The translations under genes were made by a program, and so were the position numbers. A stretch of DNA of 15,495 nt from Bacillota bacterium (GTDB taxonomy: Bacteria > Bacillota > Clostridia > Christensenellales > UMGS416): positions 1-15,495 of the forward strand of contig JAEYYW010000183.1 of NCBI GenBank assembly GCA_023428265.1, written 5' to 3'. Below, in pieces: positions 1-6,810 of the stretch. How positions within the stretch are numbered: the stretch's first letter is position 1; each line of letters starts with the position of its first letter. A model generated the notes under the pieces. The model was not told the origin of the DNA. It saw nothing but the letters and a program-made list of their open reading frames with translations, and ran no database searches.

Positions 1-1306
1 AGCCTGCCAGATCGCAGTCCAGCTGCTCGGCCGCGTGGGGATTTGTGTTGCAGATGGTAACGAAAACCGCGCCGTCTGCGGCAACAGAAGCCGAGACGTT
101 GAGGTTTGGCACGGCGCTGCCGCCCAGGCTGTATTCACCGCAGCTCATCTCGGCGGGCAGCACCTTTGCGCCCTGGTGAGCCTTGTACATCTCAAACACA
201 TGGTAGGTGGGCGTCAGGATCATCTTCGCCCCCTCGGTCAGTATGACCGACTGCAGCACATTGATGATCTGGGCGATGTTGGCCATGCGCACGCGCTCGG
301 CGTGGTTGTTGAAGATGTTCAGCGTCAGGCCCGCCACAAGCGCGTCCCTCAGAGAGTTCTGCTGGTAGAGGAAACTCGGGTTGGTGCCGGGCTCCACGGT
401 GTACCAGGTGCCCCATTCGTCCACGATCATTGCGACGCGGCGGTCCGGGTCATATTTATCCATGATGGCGGCGTGGTCGGCGATGATGCTGTCCATCCGC
501 AGCGCCACCTTCATGCCGGCATGCCACTGCTCCTCGGTGAAGCCGGTGGCCGGGCCCTTCTCATGCATATCCAGCCAGGCATAGTAGTGCAGGCTCAGGC
601 CGTCCATATATTTGCCCGCTTCGCGCATCAGCACTTCCGTCCAGTTGTAGTCCTCACTCATGGACATATCCGCGCCGCAGGCGATGCGAAACAGCTTGTT
701 TCCTCCGAAGTTGCGCAAATAGGTGTTGTATCGCCGATACTCGTCGGCATAGTATTCCGGGCGCATGCTGCCGCCGCAGCCCCAGTTTTCGTTGCCCACG
801 CCGAAATACTTCACGGGCCAGGGCTCCTCACGGCCGTTCTGCCGCCGCAGGTCCGCCATCGGCGATACACCGGCGAAGGTCATGTATTCCACCCACTCCT
901 GCATCTCGCGCACGGTGCCGCTGCCCATGTTGCCGCAGATGTAGGGCTCGCAGCCCACCTGCTCGCACAGATCCAGAAATTCATGGGTGCCGAAATGGTT
1001 GTTTTCGGTCACGCCGCCCCAGTTGGTGTTCACCAGCTTCTTGCGGGCACCCTTCGGGCCGATGCCGTCCATCCAGTGGTAATTGTCTGCAAAGCAGCCG
1101 CCGGGCCAGCGCAACACCGGAAGGCCCATCGTCTTCAGCGCCTCCACCACATCGCTTCTGATGCCTCGGGTGTTGGGGATTGGGGAATCCTCACCCACCC
1201 AAATACCCTCGTAAATGCAGCGGCCCAGGTGCTCGGCGAAATGGCCGTAGATGTTTTTGTCGATTGTGCTGCCGGGATTGTTAACGTTCACCATCAACTT
1301 CGACAT
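1..1306 (-). CDS. GH51 alpha-L-arabinofuranosidase, partial (C-terminus off the left edge)
   Basis: Retaining glycoside hydrolase of family GH51 that releases terminal alpha-L-arabinofuranosyl groups from arabinan or arabinoxylan oligosaccharides. There is no signal peptide, so it is probably cytosolic and acts on imported oligosaccharides. The reading frame is open for 435 codons from an ATG at 1306 and has no stop before the window edge. Family members are about 500 residues, so some 65-70 residues are missing. The start is supported by AAAGGAG at 1314-1320. Visible motifs are an N-terminal IYGHFAEHLGRCIYEGIWVG block (19-38), RWPGGCFADNYHW (67-79), GNEN with the acid/base Glu173, and VDEWGTWY with the nucleophile Glu297. 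Both catalytic glutamates are present. The gene has its own upstream control region and is separated by a terminator from the transporter operon before it. Family assignment is firm; the exact substrate is inferred. Confidence 0.95.
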   Translation of the reverse strand, partial: MSKLMVNVNNPGSTIDKNIYGHFAEHLGRCIYEGIWVGEDSPIPNTRGIRSDVVEALKTMGLPVLRWPGGCFADNYHWMDGIGPKGARKKLVNTNWGGVTENNHFGTHEFLDLCEQVGCEPYICGNMGSGTVREMQEWVEYMTFAGVSPMADLRRQNGREEPWPVKYFGVGNENWGCGGSMRPEYYADEYRRYNTYLRNFGGNKLFRIACGADMSMSEDYNWTEVLMREAGKYMDGLSLHYYAWLDMHEKGPATGFTEEQWHAGMKVALRMDSIIADHAAIMDKYDPDRRVAMIVDEWGTWYTVEPGTNPSFLYQQNSLRDALVAGLTLNIFNNHAERVRMANIAQIINVLQSVILTEGAKMILTPTYHVFEMYKAHQGAKVLPAEMSCGEYSLGGSAVPNLNVSASVAADGAVFVTICNTNPHAAEQLDCDLAG

Positions 1307-1340
1307 GATCAATCTCCTTTGGCCATTGAAATTCAGTCAT

Positions 1341-1370
1341 ATTATAAGAGATTTGCTGCGAATAAAACAA
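1341..1370 (-). promoter_or_regulatory. Candidate promoter P2 of the arabinofuranosidase gene
   Basis: On the minus strand there is a perfect -10 TATAAT (1341-1346). Its -35 is weak: TGTTTT with 17-bp spacing or TTGTTT with 18-bp spacing. Transcription would start near 1334, giving a leader of about 28 nt before the ATG at 1306. The weak -35 suggests an activator or low basal use. This is a motif-based call only. Confidence 0.5.
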
Positions 1371-1384
1371 ACAAAACGTACAAA
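1371..1384 (-). promoter_or_regulatory. AraR-like operator half-site
   Basis: The minus strand reads TTTGTACGTTTTGT immediately upstream of the P2 -35. The left part, TTTGTACGT, matches the left half of the Bacillus AraR operator, whose known consensus is ATTTGTACGTACAAAT. The right half does not match well. Placement next to a GH51 gene makes an arabinose-responsive regulator plausible, but no araR gene is in this window. It could be chance similarity in an AT-rich spacer. Confidence 0.3.
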
Positions 1385-1421
1385 GCCATTGCAGTTCTTC
1401 CTGGGCGGTTTAATTAGCAGT

Positions 1422-1433
1422 ATTAACGTTAAT
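1422..1433. promoter_or_regulatory. Perfect 12-bp palindrome ATTAACGTTAAT, LacI-type operator candidate
   Basis: A perfect palindrome with a central CG, the layout common for LacI-family operators. It lies between the two candidate promoters, about 30-40 nt downstream of the expected P1 start and upstream of P2. A repressor here could block elongation from P1. The binding protein is unknown. Confidence 0.4.
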
Positions 1434-1451
1434 TGCATGGCCCCTGCAATT
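1431..1451. promoter_or_regulatory. Inverted repeat AATTGCA-N7-TGCAATT, operator candidate
   Basis: Two perfect 7-bp arms (1431-1437 and 1445-1451) separated by 7 bp. The left arm overlaps the neighbouring 12-bp palindrome by three bases. The position is just downstream of the expected P1 transcription start near 1462, suitable for repression. No regulator can be named. Confidence 0.35.
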
Positions 1452-1468
1452 GATCTGGCCAAGTTGAT

Positions 1469-1497
1469 ATTATAGAGGATTTCAACCGACACAGCAA
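1469..1497 (-). promoter_or_regulatory. Candidate promoter P1 of the arabinofuranosidase gene
   Basis: Minus-strand -35 TTGCTG (1492-1497), a 17-bp spacer and a perfect -10 TATAAT (1469-1474). The predicted start is near 1462, so the leader would be about 155 nt and would contain both palindromic operator candidates. It lies after the terminator of the preceding operon. Confidence 0.5.
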
Positions 1498-1542
1498 ACA
1501 AAACCTGTTAGAATACAAATCTATGGCAAGATTTGCAATGAA

Positions 1543-1574
1543 AACTGCCCGGTTGGGAAACCAACCGGGCAGTT
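1543..1574 (-). terminator. Intrinsic terminator of the TetR-MMPL-LxxG operon
   Basis: A perfect 14-bp stem (AACTGCCCGGTTGG and its complement) around a 4-nt loop, starting 18 bp after the stop codon at 1593. On the minus strand the stem runs into TTTTCATT. The U-tract is short, but the plus direction has none, so the hairpin fits minus-strand termination. Confidence 0.8.
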
Positions 1575-1592
1575 GCAGACGCAAAATGATAA

Positions 1593-3161
1593 TCAGCGAA
1601 ACAGGTCAGCCAGCTTTTCAAAGAACCCCTTCTCCTGCACGGACTGCTGGGCAGGCTCCTTCTCATCGGGCAGAACAATCTCCGCTGTCCTGGAAATGAA
1701 CTGCACCGAGCGGGGGTGGTTACGCTCCGACACGAAGGAAACAGGCGCGGCGTCCGGATCGTTGCCGAAGTCAAACTTGTCAAACGTCTCGCCGGCTTTG
1801 TCTATCCCTTCCTTGAATTCGGTTTGCCCATCCACCAGCTTCTGCACTTCGCCGGGCAGCTTTGCCATTTCCTTGGAAGCGGACGCCAGCCCGTCGGAGA
1901 GGCTGGACATGCCGTTGATGATCTGGCCCAGGCCGCTCAACAGCTCGGGGTTGCCGCCTTTGAGCTTGGCCAGGCCGTCAGAAAAGGCCTGCATGCCGCC
2001 GGCAATCTGGGTAATGCCATCCATGTAGCTGCCCAAACCCTTGCCATAGTCCGTCAGCTGGTCCTGCAGATCCGGGATCTGTTTGGCCATATCCGGAGGG
2101 GCAAGCGGCAAGATTGACTCCAGCAGGCCATTCACGCCACCGCTCAGCTTGTCATAGTTGGCTTTGAACCCCTTGCCGTTGGCGGCAAGCTCGTTGAGGC
2201 CGGCGGCAATCTCCTTGGCCTTTGCCGAAAGCGCCGCAACGCCATTGGTATATTCTTTCACCCCGCCGCGATAGGTCGAAAGGCCCGATTTTGCACTGGA
2301 AGCGCCGTCGGCCAGCTTGTCCACGCCGCTGGCCAGCTGTTTCAGGCCGTCGCGCAGATCCTCCGTGCCATCCACCAGCTTCTGGGCACCGTCGGCCATC
2401 TTGTCTATGTCCTCCCGCAGGCCGGCGGTGTCGATGCCGGTCATTGCCTTCTGGTCAAAGGGCATCGCCGTCAAGGTAAAGCCGCCGAAGGAAAACTCAT
2501 CGGTCGTGAACTGGATCGTAAACGACAGCGATTTGCCGGGCATCATCGTGTAGGCAAGGCTTTTGGAACGTCCGTTCAGGATAACCGTTGCGCCCTGGGC
2601 CTCAATATCACGGCAGCGGTCCAGGTCCAGCGACGCCTGGATCTGGCCGAAGTAGTTTTTCACATAGGCCTGGTTTGCCTCGTTGTTGGGCGTGACCTCC
2701 ACATGGATCGCGATCCTGCCGGGCTTGCCTGCCAGATCGGCCGGTGCAATCGCCTGGCCGTCCAGCGTATAGGTCACCGCAACAAGCATCGGCGGCTGCG
2801 CACCGGCCAGCGTGCCCTGATAATAGAAGCCCTTTGGGTCGGCATCCAGCTGCCAGGTGATTTCCTCACCGGAGACGTTTGGCTTTGCGCCATTGGTCAG
2901 GTTCACAATGGCCGAATAGGAGCCGTAGTCGGTATAGGAGCCGGCAACCGGCGTGTCAATGCGGTTCACCACCTCTGCGCCGGCCAGCGCGCCGGACGCA
3001 TCCAGCGAGAAATAGACGGTTTCATCCTTGGTCACGACTTGCGGCTCCGCCTTGACGGCGTTTGCCGCCTCAACAGGGCCGGCGGAAAGACCGGCCGCGA
3101 TGCCGGCAGGCGCCGCAACCAGCAACAGGCTCAGTAAAAGGGCAGCTATTTTCTTTTTCAT
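1593..3161 (-). CDS. Secreted xxxLxxG heptad-repeat protein (YhgE/Pip-related), partner of the MMPL permease
   Basis: 522 residues. An N-terminal signal sequence (MKKK, then a hydrophobic stretch to about residue 28, with cleavage possible after VEA at about 32) sends it across the membrane. Residues 40-235 form a beta-rich domain. Residues about 251-465 carry many xxxLxxG heptads, such as DGLKQLASG and DKLADG, in two blocks split by a proline-containing insert near 345-370. This matches the known xxxLxxG heptad repeat seen in YhgE/Pip-type proteins. Unlike YhgE, no C-terminal membrane segments are visible, and the end (FFEKLADLFR) is soluble. There is no LPXTG motif. The ATG at 3161 overlaps the stop of the MMPL gene by 4 bp (ATGA), so the two are probably translationally coupled. 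An extracytoplasmic accessory role for the permease is inferred; the biochemical function is unknown. Confidence 0.85.
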   Translation of the reverse strand: MKKKIAALLLSLLLVAAPAGIAAGLSAGPVEAANAVKAEPQVVTKDETVYFSLDASGALAGAEVVNRIDTPVAGSYTDYGSYSAIVNLTNGAKPNVSGEEITWQLDADPKGFYYQGTLAGAQPPMLVAVTYTLDGQAIAPADLAGKPGRIAIHVEVTPNNEANQAYVKNYFGQIQASLDLDRCRDIEAQGATVILNGRSKSLAYTMMPGKSLSFTIQFTTDEFSFGGFTLTAMPFDQKAMTGIDTAGLREDIDKMADGAQKLVDGTEDLRDGLKQLASGVDKLADGASSAKSGLSTYRGGVKEYTNGVAALSAKAKEIAAGLNELAANGKGFKANYDKLSGGVNGLLESILPLAPPDMAKQIPDLQDQLTDYGKGLGSYMDGITQIAGGMQAFSDGLAKLKGGNPELLSGLGQIINGMSSLSDGLASASKEMAKLPGEVQKLVDGQTEFKEGIDKAGETFDKFDFGNDPDAAPVSFVSERNHPRSVQFISRTAEIVLPDEKEPAQQSVQEKGFFEKLADLFR

Positions 3162-5230
3162 TCTATCGTCACTCCATTCTTGGATTTCATTGTGGTCTTT
3201 TCAATGAGCCAGTCTGCCGTGATCAGCAAGGCCGGCAGCAGCAATATTGTCATCGCGCCGCTGATCAGCGCGCCCCGGCCCAGCAGCGCGCCAAGCTGCG
3301 AGATGGAATCCACCTTCGAGATCATACCAAAGGAGATGCCGGCTGTGGCCAGGATCAGCGCCGAAGTCAATATGGGCTGCGCAGCGGTCCTGACCGCCTC
3401 GATGGCCGCTTCCTTGGCCGGCTTCAGGAGGCGGAACTCCCGAAAACGGCTGGTGAGCAAGATGCCATAATCGATCGTGGATCCCAACTGCAGAGAGCTG
3501 ATCACCAGATAGCCCAGATATGCCAGGCTGAAGCCCGAGAAGTAGGGCACGGACATGTTGATCCACACCGCTGACTGAATCGTCAGCAGCAGCAGCAGCG
3601 GCAGCGTGACCGACCGGAACGTGATCAGCACAATGAGCCCCACTGCAGCCAGAGAGATCCAGGTGACAACGCTGCTGTCCACCGTGACGGTGTCTTTGAT
3701 ATCGGCCAGGCTGGTGGCGTGGCCGGCAGCCAGCCATTGGCCGGGGTAATGCCGCTCGGCAGCCTCGCGCACCTGCTTGACAGCCTCAAACGTCTCAGGC
3801 GTCTCACCGTCGGGGCGTATGTAGACGATCATGCGGCTGTAGTGGGCGGAGGTGAAGCTATCCACCACCGTCTGGGGCAGGAAATCGCGGGCGATGGCAC
3901 TGTCGGCGATGGTGACCAGCGCCGTGACCCGCAGCACCTGCGACTGCGCCTCCAGATCCTTGGCCAGAGCAATCTCTCCGGCGGTGTCTCCCACAGGCAC
4001 CAGCAGCATCATGGCGTTGTCCACGCCAAACTTATCGATGATCTCAGCCCGCTCCTCATAGGCCTGGCCTGCCCCGGCGGTGGCAGAATTGTCGCCATAC
4101 AGAAATTGATTCTTACTCTGCGCAAGCAGCGCCGGGATCGCCAGCAGCAGCGCGATGGCGATGATGCCGAAACGCAGCTTGGAAATCGCCTTGCCGACGG
4201 CGCCAAAGCCAGGGATCAGGGGCCGGTGGCGCAAGCCGTCCAGCGGCTTGTGCAAGAGCCGGATCAGAACGGGCATCAGCAGCATCACGGTGGAAAAACT
4301 GATCACGATTCCCTTGAGCAGCACAACACCGATGTCTGCGCCGATGCCGTAGCGCATGAAGAGAAGCGCCGCAAACCCGGCCACCGTGGTCAGAGCGCTG
4401 GCGGCCACAGAGGAAAGCGAAGCCACTGCGGCTTTCACGATGGCTGTTTCCACCGGAACGCCCTGGTCACGCTCCTCAAAATAGCGGTGCATCAAAAAGA
4501 TGGAGTAGTCCATAGACACGGCCATCAGCAGCACCGCCGCCATGGAGCTGGTGATGAAGGACACGCCGCCAAGCAGAGCGTTGGTGCCCATGTTGATTGC
4601 AACGGAGACGCCCATCACCGCAAGATAAACAGCCGGCTCCAGCCAGGACATGGAGGCCAGCACCAGGATCAGCACGCAAATCGGCACCACGACGGCAATC
4701 ACGCCACCCATCTCTCCGGCCAGAGTCGCCTTCATGCTGCGGCTGCTTTCGGCGTTGCCGGCAAGGATCAGGCGGCTGTCCAGCGCCCGTATCTGCTCCA
4801 GCGCCCGGCTGGTGGATTGCGAATAGTCGCTGTCGGAGAACTCAACCTGAAACAGCGCGTCACCGTCTTTGTAGTAGCTCTCCAGGGTGTCTTTTTCAAT
4901 GAAGTCCAGCGGTTTGCTCACATCGGCCACATCATCCAGCCACAGCACCGACTTGACGCCGGGCAGGGCCTTGATGCGCTCCTTGAGCGCGGCGGCCTCC
5001 GCCACCGTCACACCCTTGGCCATGGCCTGGGCGGTGCCGGGGTAGCCAAACTCGGCGCGGGCCACCTCAATGGCCCGGCTGGTGCCGGCATCGGCCGGCA
5101 AATATTCCGACAGGTCATAGTTGACTGTGACCAATGGCAGCATGGCCAGGCAAATGGCAGCCAACACCGCAAACAAAACCGGCACGGTGGCCTTCCTCCG
5201 AATCAGGCCGGCAAAAAATCTCTCCAGCAT
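3158..5230 (-). CDS. MMPL-family (RND superfamily) membrane transporter
   Basis: A two-fold repeated RND-type permease of about 690 residues. Each half starts with one membrane segment (about 18-38 and 355-373), followed by an extracytoplasmic domain and a cluster of five helices (about 177-330 and 523-680). The MMPL signature appears twice: SMDYSIFLMHRY near residue 242 and STIDYGILLTSRF near residue 587, with the Asp-Tyr pair linked to proton use in this superfamily. Family members export lipids, drugs or other hydrophobic compounds; the substrate here is unknown. I prefer the ATG at 5230 because GAGGTG lies 6 nt upstream. A GTG at 5239 in the same frame, preceded by GGAAGG, would add MIC and remains possible. 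The gene directly follows the TetR gene and overlaps the LxxG gene by 4 bp. Probably repressed by the upstream TetR protein. Confidence 0.93.
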   Translation of the reverse strand: MLERFFAGLIRRKATVPVLFAVLAAICLAMLPLVTVNYDLSEYLPADAGTSRAIEVARAEFGYPGTAQAMAKGVTVAEAAALKERIKALPGVKSVLWLDDVADVSKPLDFIEKDTLESYYKDGDALFQVEFSDSDYSQSTSRALEQIRALDSRLILAGNAESSRSMKATLAGEMGGVIAVVVPICVLILVLASMSWLEPAVYLAVMGVSVAINMGTNALLGGVSFITSSMAAVLLMAVSMDYSIFLMHRYFEERDQGVPVETAIVKAAVASLSSVAASALTTVAGFAALLFMRYGIGADIGVVLLKGIVISFSTVMLLMPVLIRLLHKPLDGLRHRPLIPGFGAVGKAISKLRFGIIAIALLLAIPALLAQSKNQFLYGDNSATAGAGQAYEERAEIIDKFGVDNAMMLLVPVGDTAGEIALAKDLEAQSQVLRVTALVTIADSAIARDFLPQTVVDSFTSAHYSRMIVYIRPDGETPETFEAVKQVREAAERHYPGQWLAAGHATSLADIKDTVTVDSSVVTWISLAAVGLIVLITFRSVTLPLLLLLTIQSAVWINMSVPYFSGFSLAYLGYLVISSLQLGSTIDYGILLTSRFREFRLLKPAKEAAIEAVRTAAQPILTSALILATAGISFGMISKVDSISQLGALLGRGALISGAMTILLLPALLITADWLIEKTTMKSKNGVTIE

Positions 5231-5240
5231 GCAGATCACC

Positions 5241-5810
5241 TCAGCCTTCCCAATCCATCAGATTGCCAAGCAGCGCCATCAACAGGTCGCGCACCAGGCG
5301 GCCAAGGCGCTCTTCGTCACCGCCGTAATGGCTGAACACGGTGACAAACCCGGAAAACAACGCCGCCGCCAGCGCCTTGGTAAACAGCGGGTCCACCGCG
5401 TCACACCGGGCTTCCATTGCCTGGTGCAGCCGGTCGCTGATGAAATCCTCGATGCTTTCGCGGAGGTTCTGATACCTTGTGCCGCCGCTGCCGTTGAGCA
5501 GGATGAAGCACTGCTGCCTGTTGTCAATAAACACGCGGCTGATGCTCCTGGAAATGCCAAGGAGCTCCTCAGAGCCGCCGCCCGTATACATCTGCATCGT
5601 CATCAGGTTGTTGAGTGCCTCCCGCGCGGGGGAAACCACCTGATCAAATAAATCCTCCTTACTGGAGAAATAGGAATAGATGTTGCCAATCGTGATGCCT
5701 GCCTGGGCCGCGATTGTGCGCAATGAGGAATTCGTATATCCGTCCACAAGGAACTCCTCTGTGGCCGCATCCAGTATCTTTTGCTTTACTTCATCCTTGA
5801 GCGTCTGCAA
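5241..5810 (-). CDS. TetR/AcrR-family transcriptional regulator
   Basis: 189 residues. The N-terminal TetR helix-turn-helix spans residues about 9-58 (KQKILDAATEEF, then SLRTIAAQAGITIGNIYSYF and SKEDLF). The C-terminal ligand-binding region is divergent, as usual. The start is a TTG at 5810, with AGGTG 7 nt upstream; no ATG or GTG lies in frame near it. The stop at 5241 is 10 nt before the preferred MMPL start, so regulator, permease and LxxG protein form one operon. The family role is ligand-relieved repression of the adjacent transporter genes. Two inverted repeats at its promoter suggest autoregulation. The inducer is unknown. Confidence 0.92.
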   Translation of the reverse strand: MQTLKDEVKQKILDAATEEFLVDGYTNSSLRTIAAQAGITIGNIYSYFSSKEDLFDQVVSPAREALNNLMTMQMYTGGGSEELLGISRSISRVFIDNRQQCFILLNGSGGTRYQNLRESIEDFISDRLHQAMEARCDAVDPLFTKALAAALFSGFVTVFSHYGGDEERLGRLVRDLLMALLGNLMDWEG

Positions 5811-5845
5811 TACTGATCACCTGCTTATTTTTTTAAGATCAGTAT
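5810..5845. promoter_or_regulatory. Inverted repeat over the -10 and start codon, TetR operator candidate
   Basis: Perfect 9-bp arms ATACTGATC (5810-5818) and GATCAGTAT (5837-5845) separated by 18 bp. The outer arm covers most of the -10 box and the inner arm touches the TTG start. Because the outer arm lies at or before the expected transcription start, it should act as DNA rather than as an mRNA hairpin. This is a likely autoregulatory site. Confidence 0.5.
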
Positions 5846-5869
5846 AGCTAAAGTGCGTTGATTGGTCAA
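5841..5869 (-). promoter_or_regulatory. Sigma-A-type promoter of the TetR-MMPL-LxxG operon
   Basis: Minus strand TTGACC (5864-5869), exactly 17 bp, then TATACT (5841-5846), close to the sigma-A consensus. Predicted start near 5834, giving a leader of about 24 nt before the TTG start codon. Both boxes are covered by inverted repeats, consistent with tight repression. Confidence 0.8.
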
Positions 5870-5888
5870 TAATGAATGGGTGATCAAT
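5861..5888. promoter_or_regulatory. Inverted repeat over the -35, second TetR operator candidate
   Basis: Arms ATTGGTCA (5861-5868) and TGATCAAT (5881-5888) match at 7 of 8 positions with a 12-bp spacer. The first arm overlaps the -35 box. It shares the TGATC core with the repeat over the -10, suggesting the same protein binds both. Confidence 0.45.
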
Positions 5889-5928
5889 ATTGTTAAGAAT
5901 CTATGAAGAACCTTAAGAGATGCAAAAG

Positions 5929-5963
5929 AAACGCCCCAGCCGGAGGTCCGGGCTGAGGCGTTT
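5929..5963 (-). terminator. Intrinsic terminator of the trp operon
   Basis: Arms of 13 bp (5929-5941 and 5951-5963) around a 9-nt loop. The single mismatch is a U-G wobble when read on the minus strand. The transcript then reads TTTCTTTTGC. It lies about 37 bp after the trpA stop codon at 6001 and before the TetR promoter, separating the two operons. Confidence 0.82.
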
Positions 5964-6000
5964 GCCGCGCAAGCGGGGCTGGCATTCCTGCCAGGCGGAT

Positions 6001-6810
6001 TCAGGAAGCCGGCTCATCTAGCGCTGCTTTCAAGTCGGCGACAAAAGAAGCTGCGGCGCGCACCGCCTCCTCCTCGCCCGGGGCCTCGGCCATACGCCGC
6101 ACAATGGCAGAGGCCACAATCACCGCATCGGCATACCGCTTCATCTGCCGCACCTGCTCCGGTGTGGAGATGCCGAAGCCCAACGCCGCCGGTGCAGCCT
6201 TTGCGCTGTTGATCTGCTCAAAATACCGCTCAAAATCGGTGCGAAACCCCTCCCGCATGCCGGTCACGCCCAGCGACGACACACAATATAAAAACCCTTC
6301 GGCTTCCCGGGCGATCCTCTCGATCCGCTGGCCGGAGGTGGGCGCCACCAGGCGGATCAGCCGCACCCCGTGGGCCCCGGCCTCGCCGCTGATCTCACCA
6401 CTCTCCTCAAAGGAGAGGTCCGGCACGATTACGCCATCCACACCGGCCTCCGCACAGCGGGCGAAGAACCGATCCGGCCCGTATTGCAGGATGCAGTTCA
6501 AATACATCAGATAGACCAGGGGCACCTGCGTGCTTTGCCGAAGCTCCTGCACCATGGCAAAGAGTGTATCCATTTTCACATCGTTTTGCAGCGCCCGCAC
6601 GTTGGCCGCCTGGATCACCGGGCCTTCGGCGATGGGGTCAGAATAGGGCACGCCCAACTCAATGAGGTCCGCCCCGGCCCGTTCCATTTCCAGCACCAGC
6701 CGCTTGGTCATTTCAAGGCTCCGGTCGCCGGCGGTGGTGAAAGTGATCAGCGCCTTTTTGCCCTCCGTTGCCTTGCGTGCAAACATCGCGTCTATCCGGT
6801 TATTGCTCAT
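6001..6810 (-). CDS. trpA: Tryptophan synthase alpha subunit
   Basis: Cleaves indole-3-glycerol phosphate to indole and glyceraldehyde 3-phosphate and passes indole to TrpB in the cytosolic alpha2beta2 complex. A TIM barrel of about 269 residues, the usual family length. The catalytic pair sits in ELGVPYSDPIAEGP, with Glu51 and Asp58 (counted from the preferred start). GVDGVIVPDLSFEE and LGFGIST are the conserved loop and phosphate-binding motifs. I prefer the ATG at 6810 because GGAGG lies 9 nt upstream; the ATG at 6816 is only 3 nt from it. The preferred start gives an 11-bp overlap with trpB. Last gene of the operon. Confidence 0.97.
   Translation of the reverse strand: MSNNRIDAMFARKATEGKKALITFTTAGDRSLEMTKRLVLEMERAGADLIELGVPYSDPIAEGPVIQAANVRALQNDVKMDTLFAMVQELRQSTQVPLVYLMYLNCILQYGPDRFFARCAEAGVDGVIVPDLSFEESGEISGEAGAHGVRLIRLVAPTSGQRIERIAREAEGFLYCVSSLGVTGMREGFRTDFERYFEQINSAKAAPAALGFGISTPEQVRQMKRYADAVIVASAIVRRMAEAPGEEEAVRAAASFVADLKAALDEPAS

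Noticed and set aside
35..1417. Long plus-strand open frame antisense to the arabinofuranosidase gene
   Set aside because: It is antisense to a gene with both catalytic glutamates and a good start site; its protein is rich in His, Ala and Val with no recognisable domain, as expected for a shadow frame in GC-rich DNA.
3719..5335. 538-codon plus-strand open frame antisense to the MMPL gene
   Set aside because: The translation is His/Gln/Gly-rich with no domain, and the minus-strand frame encodes a clear RND permease. No ribosome binding site or promoter supports it.
5810..5845. Inverted repeat considered as an mRNA hairpin hiding the TetR ribosome binding site
   Set aside because: The distal arm lies at or upstream of the predicted transcription start near 5834, so the transcript should not contain both arms.
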